This document shows positions 52,463-63,380 of a DNA stretch of 64,000 bases, piece after piece. Each line of letters opens with the position of its first letter. The first letter of the stretch is position 1. Under the pieces are notes generated by a model. The model did not search any database, was not told the DNA's origin, and saw only the letters and a program-made list of their open reading frames with translations. The stretch comes from Streptomyces mirabilis (GTDB lineage Bacteria; Actinomycetota; Actinomycetes; Streptomycetales; Streptomycetaceae), in assembly GCF_039503195.1 (NCBI RefSeq), contig NZ_JBCJKP010000001.1, forward strand, positions 3,658,001-3,722,000, given 5' to 3'. The position numbers and the translations under genes are program-made.

Positions 52463-53665
52463 TCACCTGACGGGCGGTCCCGGCCGGCGCAGACGCCGGA
52501 ACTCGATCCTGTCGTACGGCCGTGTCGAGCCCGTCTCGTACAGGATCCCGACCCGGTCGTGCCCGAGGTCCACCAGGTCCGAGTAGGCGGCGGGCGCGGA
52601 GGAGAGGGTCGTCGCCCGGGTGAAGGTGGTGCCGTCGTCCGTGCTGCGCCAGAGGGTCATCGCACGGCGGGCGGTGGGTACGGAGGGGGCCGAGAAGAGC
52701 AAGGGGGCGTGGGCGCCCTGGAGCTGCAGGACGCTGCCCTGGACGGCGGGGACGTCGTCCAGGGTGGGCTGGATCGCGTAGGGGCGGTCCAGGGTCTCGC
52801 CGCCGTCGCTGGAGTAGGTGTCCAGGCGGTTGCCGGGGGTGGTGCCGCCCTGGTCGCGGGCGCTGAAGTACAGGCGTCCGTCGGGGAGTTCGGCCGCGCC
52901 GCTCTCGTTGGCGTCGACCCGGCCGTCATGGGTGCGGTCGGTGAAGCCCAGGCGCCAGGTACGGCCGCCGTCGTCGGAGTAGATCGCGTGCGCCCCGTAG
53001 TACTTGGCCTCCCGGCCGGTGTCGGTCGAGCCCGCGGGCGGGGCGGCGGAGTGGTTGGCGGGGACGACCAGACGGCCGGCGTGCGGGCCGTGGCGGAGGG
53101 CGATCGCATGGCCGGGGCCCGTGGCGTACCAGCGCCAGCCCGGCGGCTTCACCTCGGCCGTGATGTCCCGGGGGGCGGAGAAGCGCACGCCGTCGTCGCG
53201 GCTCGTCTGGACGAAGACGCGGCGGCCCTGGCGCGCCGTGACCTCGCCCCGCATGATCCGCGCCTCGGTCACCGCGCCGCTGTTGTAGGAGGTGACCAGG
53301 ACGATCCGGCCGGTGCGCGGGTCCACGACGGGCGCCGGGTTGCCCCGGGTGTCCCCGGCCCCCGCCGCGACGACCCGCAGCGAACCCCACGTACAGCCCC
53401 CGTCGAAGGAGCGTCTGAGGACGACGTCGATGTGGCCGCTGTCGCCCGCGCCGTCGCGCCGCCCCTCGGCGAAGGCGAGCACCGTGCCCGCGCGGGTGGT
53501 GACGACCGCCGGGATGCGGTAGGTGTCGTAGCCGCCCTCTCCCGCGGCGTACGGCACGGAGGAGGCGCAGTCGGTACGAGGGCCGGGGGCGGCGGCGGAC
53601 GCGACGCCGGCGCCGGTGGCGAGGAGGCCGACGGCCAGGGCGGCGGCGAGACTGCGGCTCAGGAT
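52463..53665 (-). CDS. Secreted exo-alpha-sialidase (GH33-type)
   Basis: About 400 residues. DTYRIPAVVTTRAGTVLAFA contains the RIP motif with the Arg that binds the sialate carboxylate, EGRRDG follows, and Asp boxes SFDGGCTW, SDDGGRTW and SSDGGETL mark the six-bladed propeller. It would release terminal sialic acid outside the cell for the adjacent importer. The frame upstream of GTG 53557 encodes a clear signal peptide (LSRSLAAALAVGLLATGAG, VASAAA), but the only codons at its head are ATC 53665 and CTG 53662; GGGGAG precedes them. I mark the start at ATC. Starting at 53557 would remove the signal. Convergent with the aldolase operon. Confidence 0.85.
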   Translation of the reverse strand: MLSRSLAAALAVGLLATGAGVASAAAPGPRTDCASSVPYAAGEGGYDTYRIPAVVTTRAGTVLAFAEGRRDGAGDSGHIDVVLRRSFDGGCTWGSLRVVAAGAGDTRGNPAPVVDPRTGRIVLVTSYNSGAVTEARIMRGEVTARQGRRVFVQTSRDDGVRFSAPRDITAEVKPPGWRWYATGPGHAIALRHGPHAGRLVVPANHSAAPPAGSTDTGREAKYYGAHAIYSDDGGRTWRLGFTDRTHDGRVDANESGAAELPDGRLYFSARDQGGTTPGNRLDTYSSDGGETLDRPYAIQPTLDDVPAVQGSVLQLQGAHAPLLFSAPSVPTARRAMTLWRSTDDGTTFTRATTLSSAPAAYSDLVDLGHDRVGILYETGSTRPYDRIEFRRLRRPGPPVR

Positions 53666-53759
53666 GGTCCCCGCTCTCCCCCGCGCAACACGAGGGTCCG
53701 GTTACGGTGTGTCGCCCGGACCGTACCCTGAGTCACCGACCGTCACTCCCGCCCCCTCG

Positions 53760-54455
53760 CTACGAGGGCGTGCGCGCCGCCGCCAGCAGTCGCGTCACGT
53801 CGTCCGCGCAGATCGTCAGCGCCGCGCCCACGGTGGCGAGGACGTCCCGTTCGGCGGGGGTGTACGGCCCGTCCGCCAGGGCGATCCGGGCGCCCTGGAG
53901 CAGGATCGACTCGCGTCCCGTCGCGGCGAGGTGCGGCGCCAGCGGATCCAGGGCCTCGTGCAGCTCTATGGCGAGGCCCGCTCCGCACGGCTCCCCGAAG
54001 ATCCGGCCCGTGTCCGCGGCGAGCGCCTCGACGAGGGCGCCGAGCTGGTCCTCCGTGCAGTCGTCGAAGCCGGCCGAGCGCACCGCGGTCGCCGCGGTCT
54101 CCAGGGACGTACGGGAGCAGGCGCCGCCGGCGGCGAGCACGGCGAGCGCGACGGTGTGGACGGCGTCGCGGAGCATCGCCGAGAAGCGGGTGGTGGTCGG
54201 GTGGTCGAGGACGTCCGCGCCGTAGTGGCGGCCACAGGCGGCGCACTCGACGACGGGTCCCGTGTCACCGCGCGGCAGGACCGGGACGCCGAGGAGGGTG
54301 AAGCGGCGCCGGCCGGCCAGCCGCTGGTAGTTGCGGTCGCCCCCGCAGCCCGGACAGAAGAACTCGCCGTCCCCCATGGTGGTCCACGCGGTACGGGTGC
54401 CTAGGATGCGGGAAATCTGCACTGCACGACCGTTTCGTCCCCATCCTGGCAGCAC
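53760..54455 (-). CDS. TerB-family protein with N-terminal zinc ribbon
   Basis: About 231 residues. A zinc ribbon (FFCPGCGGDRNYQ and ECAACGRHYG) precedes a helical TerB-like domain (RDAVHTVALAVLAAGGACSR, GARIALADGPYTPAERDVLA). The latter, with acidic residues between helices, is the repeat type found in tellurite-resistance proteins. The biochemical role is unknown; such Streptomyces proteins are common outside ter clusters. GTG 54455 is chosen for its GGAGG nine bases upstream; GTG 54422 and ATG 54377 are alternatives. The 94 bp before the sialidase start holds nothing clear. Confidence 0.82.
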   Translation of the reverse strand: MLPGWGRNGRAVQISRILGTRTAWTTMGDGEFFCPGCGGDRNYQRLAGRRRFTLLGVPVLPRGDTGPVVECAACGRHYGADVLDHPTTTRFSAMLRDAVHTVALAVLAAGGACSRTSLETAATAVRSAGFDDCTEDQLGALVEALAADTGRIFGEPCGAGLAIELHEALDPLAPHLAATGRESILLQGARIALADGPYTPAERDVLATVGAALTICADDVTRLLAAARTPS

Positions 54456-54584
54456 GCTCGCACACCTCCGTAACGCCGCGGCAACATCGCCGCGCTGGCG
54501 TGATGTTAGCCACATTGTTGAGGCAGAGTCAGTACCTTGGACGAGACCTTTCCGTGATCTCCACGGCGATTGGCCGGTATACGA

Positions 54585-54622
54585 CGGGGCCCCGCCCGCC
54601 TCGAAAGGCGGACGGGGCCCCG
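54585..54622 (-). terminator. leuA terminator
   Basis: CGGGGCCCCG-C-CCGCCT / AGGCGG-A-CGGGGCCCCG is a 16-pair stem with one mismatch and a CGAA loop, 20 bp after the leuA stop. It probably ends leuA transcription before the TerB-like gene. Confidence 0.85.
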
Positions 54623-54641
54623 AAAGTGCCGGTCAAAGTCC

Positions 54642-56612
<1,971 letters not shown>

Positions 56613-56704
56613 TCATACCACTGGAGAGCGGACCGATGGGCTCCTTATCGCCGCATTTCACACAATCTTGGTCGCCGGTAGTGACAGTGGAGTAACTCAG
56701 TGCA

Positions 56705-57790
56705 ATGGTGCCGGGCATGACCGCGAACCCGGCAGGCTTCGAGCCTGTCTTCTGCACCATCGTGCCGCCCCACGTCCTCGACACGCTGGCCCAGCACGAG
56801 GACCCCGCGCTCGCCGGACCCGCGCGCCGCACCCTGGAGCGCGACGCCTTCGAGCGCACCCACCGCCGGCTGACCACGGTCATCGGCGCGCCCACCGTGG
56901 CCCCGCCCCAGGGCGCGCCCGCGGACAAGCCGCAGCGCACCATCTACGACGCCCGGCACCACCAGGACCTGCCGGGCAAGAAGGTCCGCGGCGAGGCCGA
57001 CAAGCCCGGCAAGGACGCCACGGTCAACCGCGCCTACGCCGGACTCGGCGCCACCTTCGACCTCTACCTGAACGCCTACGCCCGCAACTCGATCAACGGC
57101 GAGGGCCTGCCCCTCACCGCGAGCGTCCACTTCGACGTCGACTACAACAACGCCTTCTGGAACGGCGAGCAGATGGTGTTCGGCGACGGCGACGGCGAGA
57201 TCTTCCTCGACTTCACCATCCCGGTCGACGTCATCGGCCACGAGCTGACCCACGGCGTCACCCAGTACACGGCGAACCTCACCTACTTCGGCCAGCCGGG
57301 CGCCCTGAACGAGTCCATGTCGGACGTCTTCGGCTCGCTGATCAAGCAGTACACGCTCGGCCAGACCACCGCCGACGCCGACTGGCTGATCGGCGCGGGC
57401 CTGCTCGCCCCGCGCGTCACCGGCAAGGCGCTGCGCTCCATGAAGGAACCCGGCACGGCCTACGACGACGACGTGCTCGGCAAGGACCCGCAGCCCGCGA
57501 CGATGGACGGCTATGTGAAGACCGGCCGGGACAACGGCGGTGTCCACATCAACTCCGGCATCCCCAACCACGCCTTCTACCTGGTCGCCCAGTCCCTCGG
57601 CGGACACGCCTGGGAACGCGCCGGGCAGATCTGGTACGACGTCCTCACCGGCGGCGAGCTCCAGTCCCAGGCGAGCTTCTCCGACTTCGCCAAGCTGACG
57701 GTCGCCCAGGCCAGGAGCCGGTACGGCGAGGGCGAGGAGCTCCAGTCCGTCACGAAGGCCTGGGAACAGGTCGGGGTGGCGACGTCGTAG
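56705..57790 (+). CDS. Protealysin-like M4 metalloprotease without signal peptide
   Basis: 361 residues. A short N-terminal propeptide (FCTIVPPHVLDTLAQHED) is the protealysin-type rather than the long thermolysin-type. The catalytic domain has VIGHELTHGVTQYTA (HExxH near residue 179), GALNESMSDVFGSL with the third zinc ligand Glu, and NGGVHINSGIPNHAFYL with the catalytic His. No signal peptide is visible, as in protealysins, which act inside the cell or leave it by an unusual route. ATG 56705 or 56717 may be the start. It is followed by an emfourin-type inhibitor gene. Confidence 0.92.
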   Translation: MVPGMTANPAGFEPVFCTIVPPHVLDTLAQHEDPALAGPARRTLERDAFERTHRRLTTVIGAPTVAPPQGAPADKPQRTIYDARHHQDLPGKKVRGEADKPGKDATVNRAYAGLGATFDLYLNAYARNSINGEGLPLTASVHFDVDYNNAFWNGEQMVFGDGDGEIFLDFTIPVDVIGHELTHGVTQYTANLTYFGQPGALNESMSDVFGSLIKQYTLGQTTADADWLIGAGLLAPRVTGKALRSMKEPGTAYDDDVLGKDPQPATMDGYVKTGRDNGGVHINSGIPNHAFYLVAQSLGGHAWERAGQIWYDVLTGGELQSQASFSDFAKLTVAQARSRYGEGEELQSVTKAWEQVGVATS

Positions 57791-57822
57791 CTTCGGCGCC
57801 CGACTCGTACTAGACAGGACCC

Positions 57823-58089
57823 ATGCGTATTCAGGTAAGGCGCACGGGCGGATTCGCGGGCATCGAGCGCCATGCCGAGGTGGACACCTCGGGGCGCTCC
57901 GACGCTCCCGAGTGGCACGCCCTGGCCGAGCAGGCGATCGCCTCCGGCCAGGGCACGCGCCCCGCCGGGGTCCCCGACGGCTTCAGCTACGAGATCACGG
58001 TGAACGGGAAGACGGTCTACGCCGCCGATCCGAGACTGACGGAGGAGCAGCGAAGTCTGATTTCAAGGGTCCTGAAGGAGGGCGCCTAA
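57823..58089 (+). CDS. Emfourin-like inhibitor of the adjacent M4 protease
   Basis: 88 residues: MRIQVRRTGGFAGIERHAEV, then a short helix and PDGFSYEITVNGKTVYAADP and LTEEQRSLISRVL. Family members (protealysin inhibitor emfourin) are small, begin with a beta strand RRxGGFAGI and are encoded next to protealysin genes. Placement 32 bp after the M4 gene on the same strand strengthens the call. It probably keeps the intracellular protease inactive. Confidence 0.85.
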   Translation: MRIQVRRTGGFAGIERHAEVDTSGRSDAPEWHALAEQAIASGQGTRPAGVPDGFSYEITVNGKTVYAADPRLTEEQRSLISRVLKEGA

Positions 58090-58094
58090 AGCGG

Positions 58095-58190
58095 CCTTGC
58101 GGGAGGCGCCCTTCAGGGGCGCGGGGCTGTGACATAGGCGGCTCCGCCGCCTGGGCGCGACAAGCCCCCACCGGGCCGCAGCCGCGAAAC
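58095..58190. repeat. Streptomyces intergenic repeat, inverted relative to 33150
   Basis: GGCGCCCTTCAGGGGCGCGG, GGCTCCGCCGCCTGGGCGCG and AAGCCCCCACCGGGCCGCAG in order match, in reverse complement, the element near 33150-33215. The copy can fold into several GC hairpins (for example GGCGGCTCCGCCGCC) and may end the protease-inhibitor transcript. Confidence 0.7.
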
Positions 58191-58277
58191 ACTCCGCAGC
58201 ACCCCTCCCCTGGCTTCCCAAGAAGCCGTAACTCCCAGTTCACACCAACCCGTTGACTTCCCTTACTGCCGGTACGG

Positions 58278-59606
58278 ATGATCGCGCGCATGGCGACGAA
58301 CCCCCTACCGCAGTTCCCGCCCGGCTTCCTCTGGGGCGTGTCCACCTCGGCCCACCAGATCGAGGGAGCCGCGGCCGAACGCGACCCGTCGGTATGGGAC
58401 GCGTTCACGGCCGAGCCCGGCCACATCAAGGACGGCTCGACGGCGGACGTGGCCTGCGACCACTACCACCGCTACCCCGAGGACGTGGCCCTCCTCGCCG
58501 ACCTCGGCGTGGACGCGTACCGCTTCTCGATCTCCTGGCCCCGCGTGAACTCCCCCGGCGGCCTCGACTTCTACGACCGCCTGGTGGACGCCCTGGTCGC
58601 GGCGGGCATCCGCCCCGTACCCACCCTCTTCCACTGGGACCTCCCGCTGAAGCTGGAGGAGACAGGGGGCTGGCTGAACCGCGACACGGCCGAGCGCTTC
58701 GCCGAGTACGCCGGTGTCGTCGCCGCCCGCCTCGGCGACCGCGTCAAGAAGTGGATCACCCTCAACGAACCCGCCGAACACACCCTGCTCGGCCACGCTC
58801 TCGGCGCCCATGCCCCGGGCAAACAGCTCCTGTTCGACTCGCTGCCGGTCGCCCACCACCAACTCCTGGCTCACGGCCTCGCTGTCCGGTCGCTGCGCGC
58901 GGTCGGCGTCACGGACATCGGCATCGCCAACTCGCACGGCCCGACCTGGGCGGCCTCCGAGCGGCCCGAGGACGTGGAGGCCGCCGACTTCTACGATCTC
59001 CTCCTCAACCGCCTGTTCGCGGACCCGCTGCTGCTCGGCCGATACCCGGACGGCATCGGGGAGTTGATGCCGGGCGATGTCGAGGCGGATCTGAAGGCCA
59101 TCGCGGAGCCGATCGACTGGTACGGGATCAACTACTACCAGCCGACCGAGGTGGGCGCCCCCGAGGGCGCGGAGATCGAGTTCAGCGGACTGACCCTGCC
59201 CGCCGAACTCCCCTTCTCGGTACGGGAACTGGAGGGCTACCCGGTCACCGACTTCGGCTGGCCGGTGGTCCCCGAGGCGCTGACCGAGCTGCTCGTGGGC
59301 TTCCGCGAGCGCTACGGGGACCGCCTCCCGCCGGTCGTCATCACCGAGAACGGCTGCAGTTACGAGGGCATCGACGACCAGGAGCGGATCACGTTCCTCG
59401 ACGGCCATGTCCGGGCGCTGCACCGGGCGTTGGAACAGGGCGTGGACGTTCGCGGGTATTTCGTGTGGTCGTTGCTGGACAACTTCGAGTGGGCCGAGGG
59501 GTACGCGCGGCGCTTCGGCCTGGTCCACGTCGACTACGACACGCTGAAGCGAACCCCGAAGGCGTCGTACACCTGGCTGCGCGACGCGCTGCGGGCGCGG
59601 GGATGA
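58278..59606 (+). CDS. GH1 beta-glucosidase
   Basis: 442 residues. PPGFLWGVSTSAHQIEGAAA is the family N-terminal signature, DAYRFSISWPRV follows, TLNEPAEH carries the acid/base Glu and VVITENGCSYEGIDD the nucleophile Glu; LLDNFEWAEGYARRFGLVHV ends the barrel. It hydrolyses beta-glucosides such as cello-oligosaccharides, in the cytoplasm, since no signal peptide is present. ATG 58278 or 58290 may start it; no strong ribosome-binding site is seen. Its TGA overlaps the ATG of an MFS transporter (ATGA), a typical uptake-and-hydrolysis pair. Confidence 0.95.
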   Translation: MIARMATNPLPQFPPGFLWGVSTSAHQIEGAAAERDPSVWDAFTAEPGHIKDGSTADVACDHYHRYPEDVALLADLGVDAYRFSISWPRVNSPGGLDFYDRLVDALVAAGIRPVPTLFHWDLPLKLEETGGWLNRDTAERFAEYAGVVAARLGDRVKKWITLNEPAEHTLLGHALGAHAPGKQLLFDSLPVAHHQLLAHGLAVRSLRAVGVTDIGIANSHGPTWAASERPEDVEAADFYDLLLNRLFADPLLLGRYPDGIGELMPGDVEADLKAIAEPIDWYGINYYQPTEVGAPEGAEIEFSGLTLPAELPFSVRELEGYPVTDFGWPVVPEALTELLVGFRERYGDRLPPVVITENGCSYEGIDDQERITFLDGHVRALHRALEQGVDVRGYFVWSLLDNFEWAEGYARRFGLVHVDYDTLKRTPKASYTWLRDALRARG

Positions 59607-60865
59607 CGGCGACGGACCCCGTCGTGTCCGTGGGGGCGCTCGCCGAGCCGGTCGAGCGGGTCGGCCGGGTCTGGACCTCGGCGCTCTCGCTCGCCAACGG
59701 GGCGATCTGGGTGGGCTGGTACGGCCCGCTGCAGATCCTGCTGGCCTCCCAGGCGGAGGACTTCGCGCCCGGCACCGGCATGTCGAAGGAGACGATGCTG
59801 GCGTGGGTCACGGGCGCGGGCGCCGTGGTGTCGCTGGTCGCCAACCCGCTCTTCGGCGCGCTGTCCGACCGGACGACGGCGCGGTGGGGACGCCGTACGC
59901 CGTGGATCGTGGCGGGTTCGGCGGGCGGCGCCCTCTCCCTGCTGCTCCTGGCGGGAGCGGGCGGGGTCTGGACGATGGCGGCCGGCTGGTGCCTGGTCCA
60001 GCTCACCCTGAACGCCGCCTTCGCCGCGATCACCGCGGCGGTTCCCGACCGGGTGCCCCGGCTTCAGCGGGGTTCCGTGGGCGGCTGGCTGGGTGCGGCA
60101 CAGATCCTGGGCGTGGTGGGCGGAACGGGCCTCGCGACGGCGGCGGGGGGTGTGGGCGGCGGATACGCGGCGTGCGCGGTGTTCACGCTGGTGGGTGTGC
60201 TGCCGTACGTGCTGCGCCACCAGGACCTGCGGCTGCCGGCCTCGGCCCGGCCCGCCTGGTCCTGGCGCACGTTCGCGGCCTCCTTCTGGCTGAGTCCGCG
60301 CCGCCACCCGGACCTGGCCTGGGCCTGGCTGACCCGCTTCCTGATCAACCTGAGCAACGCCCTGGTCCTGCTCTACCTCCTGTACTACCTCCGCGACCGG
60401 CTCCACTACGACGACCCCGAGAACGGCGTACTGATCCTCACGGCGGTCAACGGCGTCACCCTCCTCGCCACGGTCGTGGTCGGCGGGGTGTGGTCGGACC
60501 GGGTGGGCCGCCGCAAGCCGTTCGTGATCTGGTCGGGCGTCCTCATGGCGGTGGCGACGGCGGTCCTCTCCGGGTGGCAGACCTGGCCGGGCGCGATCGT
60601 CGCGGCGGCGGTCCTCGGCATCGGCTTCGGCGTCTTCACGTCCGTGGACTTCGCGCTGATGGCGGACGTCCTGCCCAAGGCCATGGACCGCGGCAAGGAC
60701 CTCGGCGTCATCAACGTCGCCAACGCCCTCCCCCAGGTCGCCGCCCCCGCCCTGGCGGCCCCGATCGTGACGTATCTGGGCGGCTACCGGGTGCTGTACC
60801 TGGTGGCGGCGGTGATCGGCCTGGCGGGGGCACTGCTGGTGGGGCGGATCAGGGGCGTGGAGTAA
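59603..60865 (+). CDS. MFS sugar transporter coupled to the beta-glucosidase
   Basis: 420 residues with 12 predicted membrane helices. SDRTTARWGRRTPWIVAGSA is motif A of the first half; GVWSDRVGRRKPFVIWSG repeats it in the second half. It begins at the ATG overlapping the beta-glucosidase stop, so the two are translated together and the cargo is probably a beta-glucoside or disaccharide. Not a DHA2 pump: it lacks the 14-helix and LDxTVxNVAL signature. Confidence 0.9.
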   Translation: MTATDPVVSVGALAEPVERVGRVWTSALSLANGAIWVGWYGPLQILLASQAEDFAPGTGMSKETMLAWVTGAGAVVSLVANPLFGALSDRTTARWGRRTPWIVAGSAGGALSLLLLAGAGGVWTMAAGWCLVQLTLNAAFAAITAAVPDRVPRLQRGSVGGWLGAAQILGVVGGTGLATAAGGVGGGYAACAVFTLVGVLPYVLRHQDLRLPASARPAWSWRTFAASFWLSPRRHPDLAWAWLTRFLINLSNALVLLYLLYYLRDRLHYDDPENGVLILTAVNGVTLLATVVVGGVWSDRVGRRKPFVIWSGVLMAVATAVLSGWQTWPGAIVAAAVLGIGFGVFTSVDFALMADVLPKAMDRGKDLGVINVANALPQVAAPALAAPIVTYLGGYRVLYLVAAVIGLAGALLVGRIRGVE

Positions 60866-60875
60866 AGTGCCCGCG

Positions 60876-61277
60876 CTAAAGCGCCGGGCTTGCGAGATAC
60901 GCCGCCGGTCGATCTGCCACGACAGCATCCGGTCGTCGTACGGCTGCGCTCCTTCCGGGCGAAAGCCGATCGGCTTCTCCACGGCCTTGACGACAGCGCT
61001 TCGAGCCCGGTCCACCAAGATTCCCGGCCTTCAGGTTCGCCTTCAGCGGGGCGTACGCGTCGCACGTCTTTTTGATCACGTGCTGGGCGGCCTGCGCACC
61101 CAGACCCCACCGCGCCTCCACCTCGCCGTAGGTGTGCTCCCGCAGCGCGAAGTTCCTCTTCACATCCTTTTCGAAGGCCACCACGCTCGCCCATGAAGCG
61201 GCCTCGTTGCAGGCGCGCAGGGTCGCCTCAAGTGCCGCCGCCTGCAAGGGCGTCGGCAGCAGCTTCACCTGCACCAC
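60876..61277 (-). pseudogene. Truncated, frameshifted TnpB (IS200/IS605-type)
   Basis: From GTG 61277 the frame reads VVQVKLLPTPLQAAALEATL, RACNEAASWASVVAFEKDVK and AQAAQHVIKKTCDAYAPLKA, the N-terminal third of a Streptomyces IS605 TnpB. A frameshift near 61020 then moves the continuation (KAVEKPIGFRPEGAQPYDDR) into another frame, and TnpB-like sequence ends near 60890 against the MFS gene. The RuvC catalytic domain is missing, so it is non-functional. The in-frame extension upstream (to about 61480) has Cys residues (FECEACGW) but is not recognisable. Confidence 0.8.
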
Positions 61278-61525
61278 GAGCTTCGCACCCGCGACGCTAT
61301 CCGGCCACCCGCAAGCCTCGCACTCGAACACCGCGATCTTCCCCAGAGCCGTCCCGAGCACTCCCGGCGCTCCGCTCCTGAAGAAGCTGCGGTGCTCCGC
61401 ATCGCCGAGATCAGGACGCGGTTCCTCCCAGGCGTCAACGCCCGGGGTTCCCCATAAGAATCCCGCTGAAGTCACTGGCCCGAATTCAGGTGCCCTCGCC
61501 AGGTCTCTTCGTCTTGGATGGCGCC

Positions 61526-62338
61526 ATGACCACGGTGAACGACACACCCCTCGACCGTCTTGAGCGCTACTACGACTCGGTACCGCGCGCCGCGGCGCGG
61601 GCCGAGGACTTCGGCCCGCTGACCCTCTTCGTACGGGAGGCCACGGGCTGGCCCTACTACGCGCGACCCACCCTGGACTGGACGGGCCCGGCGGCCACCG
61701 CCGAGGACGTCGAACGGGTGCGGGCACGGCAGCGGGAGCTGTGTGTGCCGGAGGCCTTCGAGTGGGTGGCGGAGGTGACACCGGGCCTGCGGGAGGTGGT
61801 CGAGGCGACGGGGCTACGGGTACACGCGCATCCCCTGATGATCCGCGACGAGGACGTTCCGCTGCCCGACCCGCATCCCCTGGTCCGCGTCCTGGGTCCC
61901 GAAGACCCCTTCCTGGCGGGCGCGTTGGCGGTGCCGCATGTGGCGTTCGCGGCGCCGGGCACGGCGGTGGGGGAGGCCGGAACCGGCGAACTGGCCACCG
62001 AGATCACCGCCCGCGCCGCCGAGGTACCCGCCGCCGCGGACCGCATCCGCGTGGGCCGCACCGTACTGGCCGCGGCGGTCGAGAACGGCGCCGTGGTCTG
62101 CTCCGGGATGCACCTGCCCGTCGGCAGCGTGAGCGAGATCGCGGGCGTCGGCACCCTGCCCGCCGAACGGCGCCGCGGGCTGGCGTACGGCGTCACGGCC
62201 GCCCTCGTCGCCGACGCGCGGGAGCGGGGCGTCGAGACGCTGTTCCTGTCGGCCGGGGACGAGGACGTGGCGCGGATGTACGGCCGCCTGGGGTTCCGTA
62301 CGGTGGCGACGGCGCTGATCGCGGAACTCGCCGAGTAG
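61526..62338 (+). CDS. GNAT-family acetyltransferase
   Basis: 270 residues with an N-terminal variable part (RLERYYDSVPRAAARAEDFG) and a C-terminal GNAT core: GAVVCSGMHLPVGSVSEIAG, VGTLPAERRRGLAYGVTAAL (acetyl-CoA loop) and LFLSAGDEDVARMYGRLGF. The substrate is unknown. ATG 61526 follows an upstream in-frame ATG (61490) with no better support. The last codons and stop lie inside an exact 18-bp tandem duplication. Confidence 0.85.
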   Translation: MTTVNDTPLDRLERYYDSVPRAAARAEDFGPLTLFVREATGWPYYARPTLDWTGPAATAEDVERVRARQRELCVPEAFEWVAEVTPGLREVVEATGLRVHAHPLMIRDEDVPLPDPHPLVRVLGPEDPFLAGALAVPHVAFAAPGTAVGEAGTGELATEITARAAEVPAAADRIRVGRTVLAAAVENGAVVCSGMHLPVGSVSEIAGVGTLPAERRRGLAYGVTAALVADARERGVETLFLSAGDEDVARMYGRLGFRTVATALIAELAE

Positions 62339-62367
62339 CGGGCCGATCACGAGTAGCGGGCCGATCA
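62332..62367. repeat. Exact 18-bp tandem duplication at the acetyltransferase stop
   Basis: CGAGTAGCGGGCCGATCA is repeated twice without gap; the first copy contains the TAG stop of the acetyltransferase gene. It looks like a recent slippage duplication. The rest of the 326-bp gap up to 62664 holds only AT-poor sequence and an inverted stretch GGTTCACCGG-like near 62560; no gene is seen. Confidence 0.9.
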
Positions 62368-62664
62368 GGGGGCGGGGACGAACTTCGGCCACTTTCGACA
62401 ACCCCTGAAGAAACCGCCCGGCACGCCTTGCAATCCCAAGCCGCTCGCGCATCAATGGAACCGCTAGTTCCGACGGACCGTCAGAAACGCCTCCGCTGGC
62501 GTCCCGCACCCCGCTCGCGGACGGTCCGTGTACACATCTCTCCGCACCCGCACCGGCGTTCACCGGTGACGCGTCCGTGTGCCCGGTCCGGCCCCGGCCT
62601 CTGAGCAGACGGTTCCGTCCCTCCATCCCCACATGGCAATTCCCGTACAAGGGAAGGGAACCCG

Positions 62665-63141
62665 ATGAGACGCAAGCAACTCGGAATCGCCGCGGCGTTA
62701 GCCGCCGGCACCCTCGCCGCGACCGGACTGGCCCTCGCGCCGACCGCCGCGGCCGTCACCCCCCTCACCGCGACCATCAACGCGACCTGCACGATCGGCG
62801 GCGGTGGTGCGGCCACCCTCACCGCCACCCAGACCGGCACGGCCGCGACCATCACCCTCAGCTCCACCTCGATCACCGCGCCGATCGCGCTGGCGCAGGA
62901 CTCCATCGCCTCCACCCTGACCATGGCGAAGTCCGGCGGCGGCACCGTCGCGTTCACCGGCACGAAGAACCCCGCCATTCCGCTGGGCGGCGGGGTCACG
63001 GTGGGCCCGCTCAGCGGCACCGTCGCCTCCGGCGACAGCCTCGACGCGTACGGGGGGTCGCTGAAGATGGTCGTCTTCGGCATCACCATCACCTGCACCG
63101 CGAGCGCGGCGCAGGCACCGGGCCCGTTCGTCTTCAGCTGA
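62665..63141 (+). CDS. Small secreted beta-rich protein
   Basis: 158 residues. The signal peptide MRRKQLGIAAALAAGTLAAT ends in TAAAV. The mature part is a Thr/Ser/Gly-rich series of strands (ATINATCTIGGGGAATLTAT, TLTMAKSGGGTVAFTG) with two Cys (ATCTIG near the start, TITCTASA near the end) that could pair in an immunoglobulin-like fold. AAGGGAAGGG precedes the ATG. Unknown function; a related secreted protein follows. Confidence 0.75.
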   Translation: MRRKQLGIAAALAAGTLAATGLALAPTAAAVTPLTATINATCTIGGGGAATLTATQTGTAATITLSSTSITAPIALAQDSIASTLTMAKSGGGTVAFTGTKNPAIPLGGGVTVGPLSGTVASGDSLDAYGGSLKMVVFGITITCTASAAQAPGPFVFS

Positions 63142-63380
63142 GCCCCGCCACAGCACCTACGTGAAGACCGGTGTCGCCGGTGCGCGGCGGCACCGGTCCT
63201 CATACTGCCTGATGACGGTCAACTGGCCGACGGGGGTGACCAGTTGACGATGTTGACACGATCTGATGGCCCATCAGTCACCGCCTTGGCCCTCCATTGA
63301 CTTTTCACACAACCCGCACATCAATGGCCCCCTGTCGGCGCAGACGAGCCGCTGCGCCCGCATCCCTCAGGAGGGGGCAC

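Noticed and set aside
53746..54246. Antisense frames over the TerB-like gene
   Set aside because: Low-complexity Arg-rich; no support.
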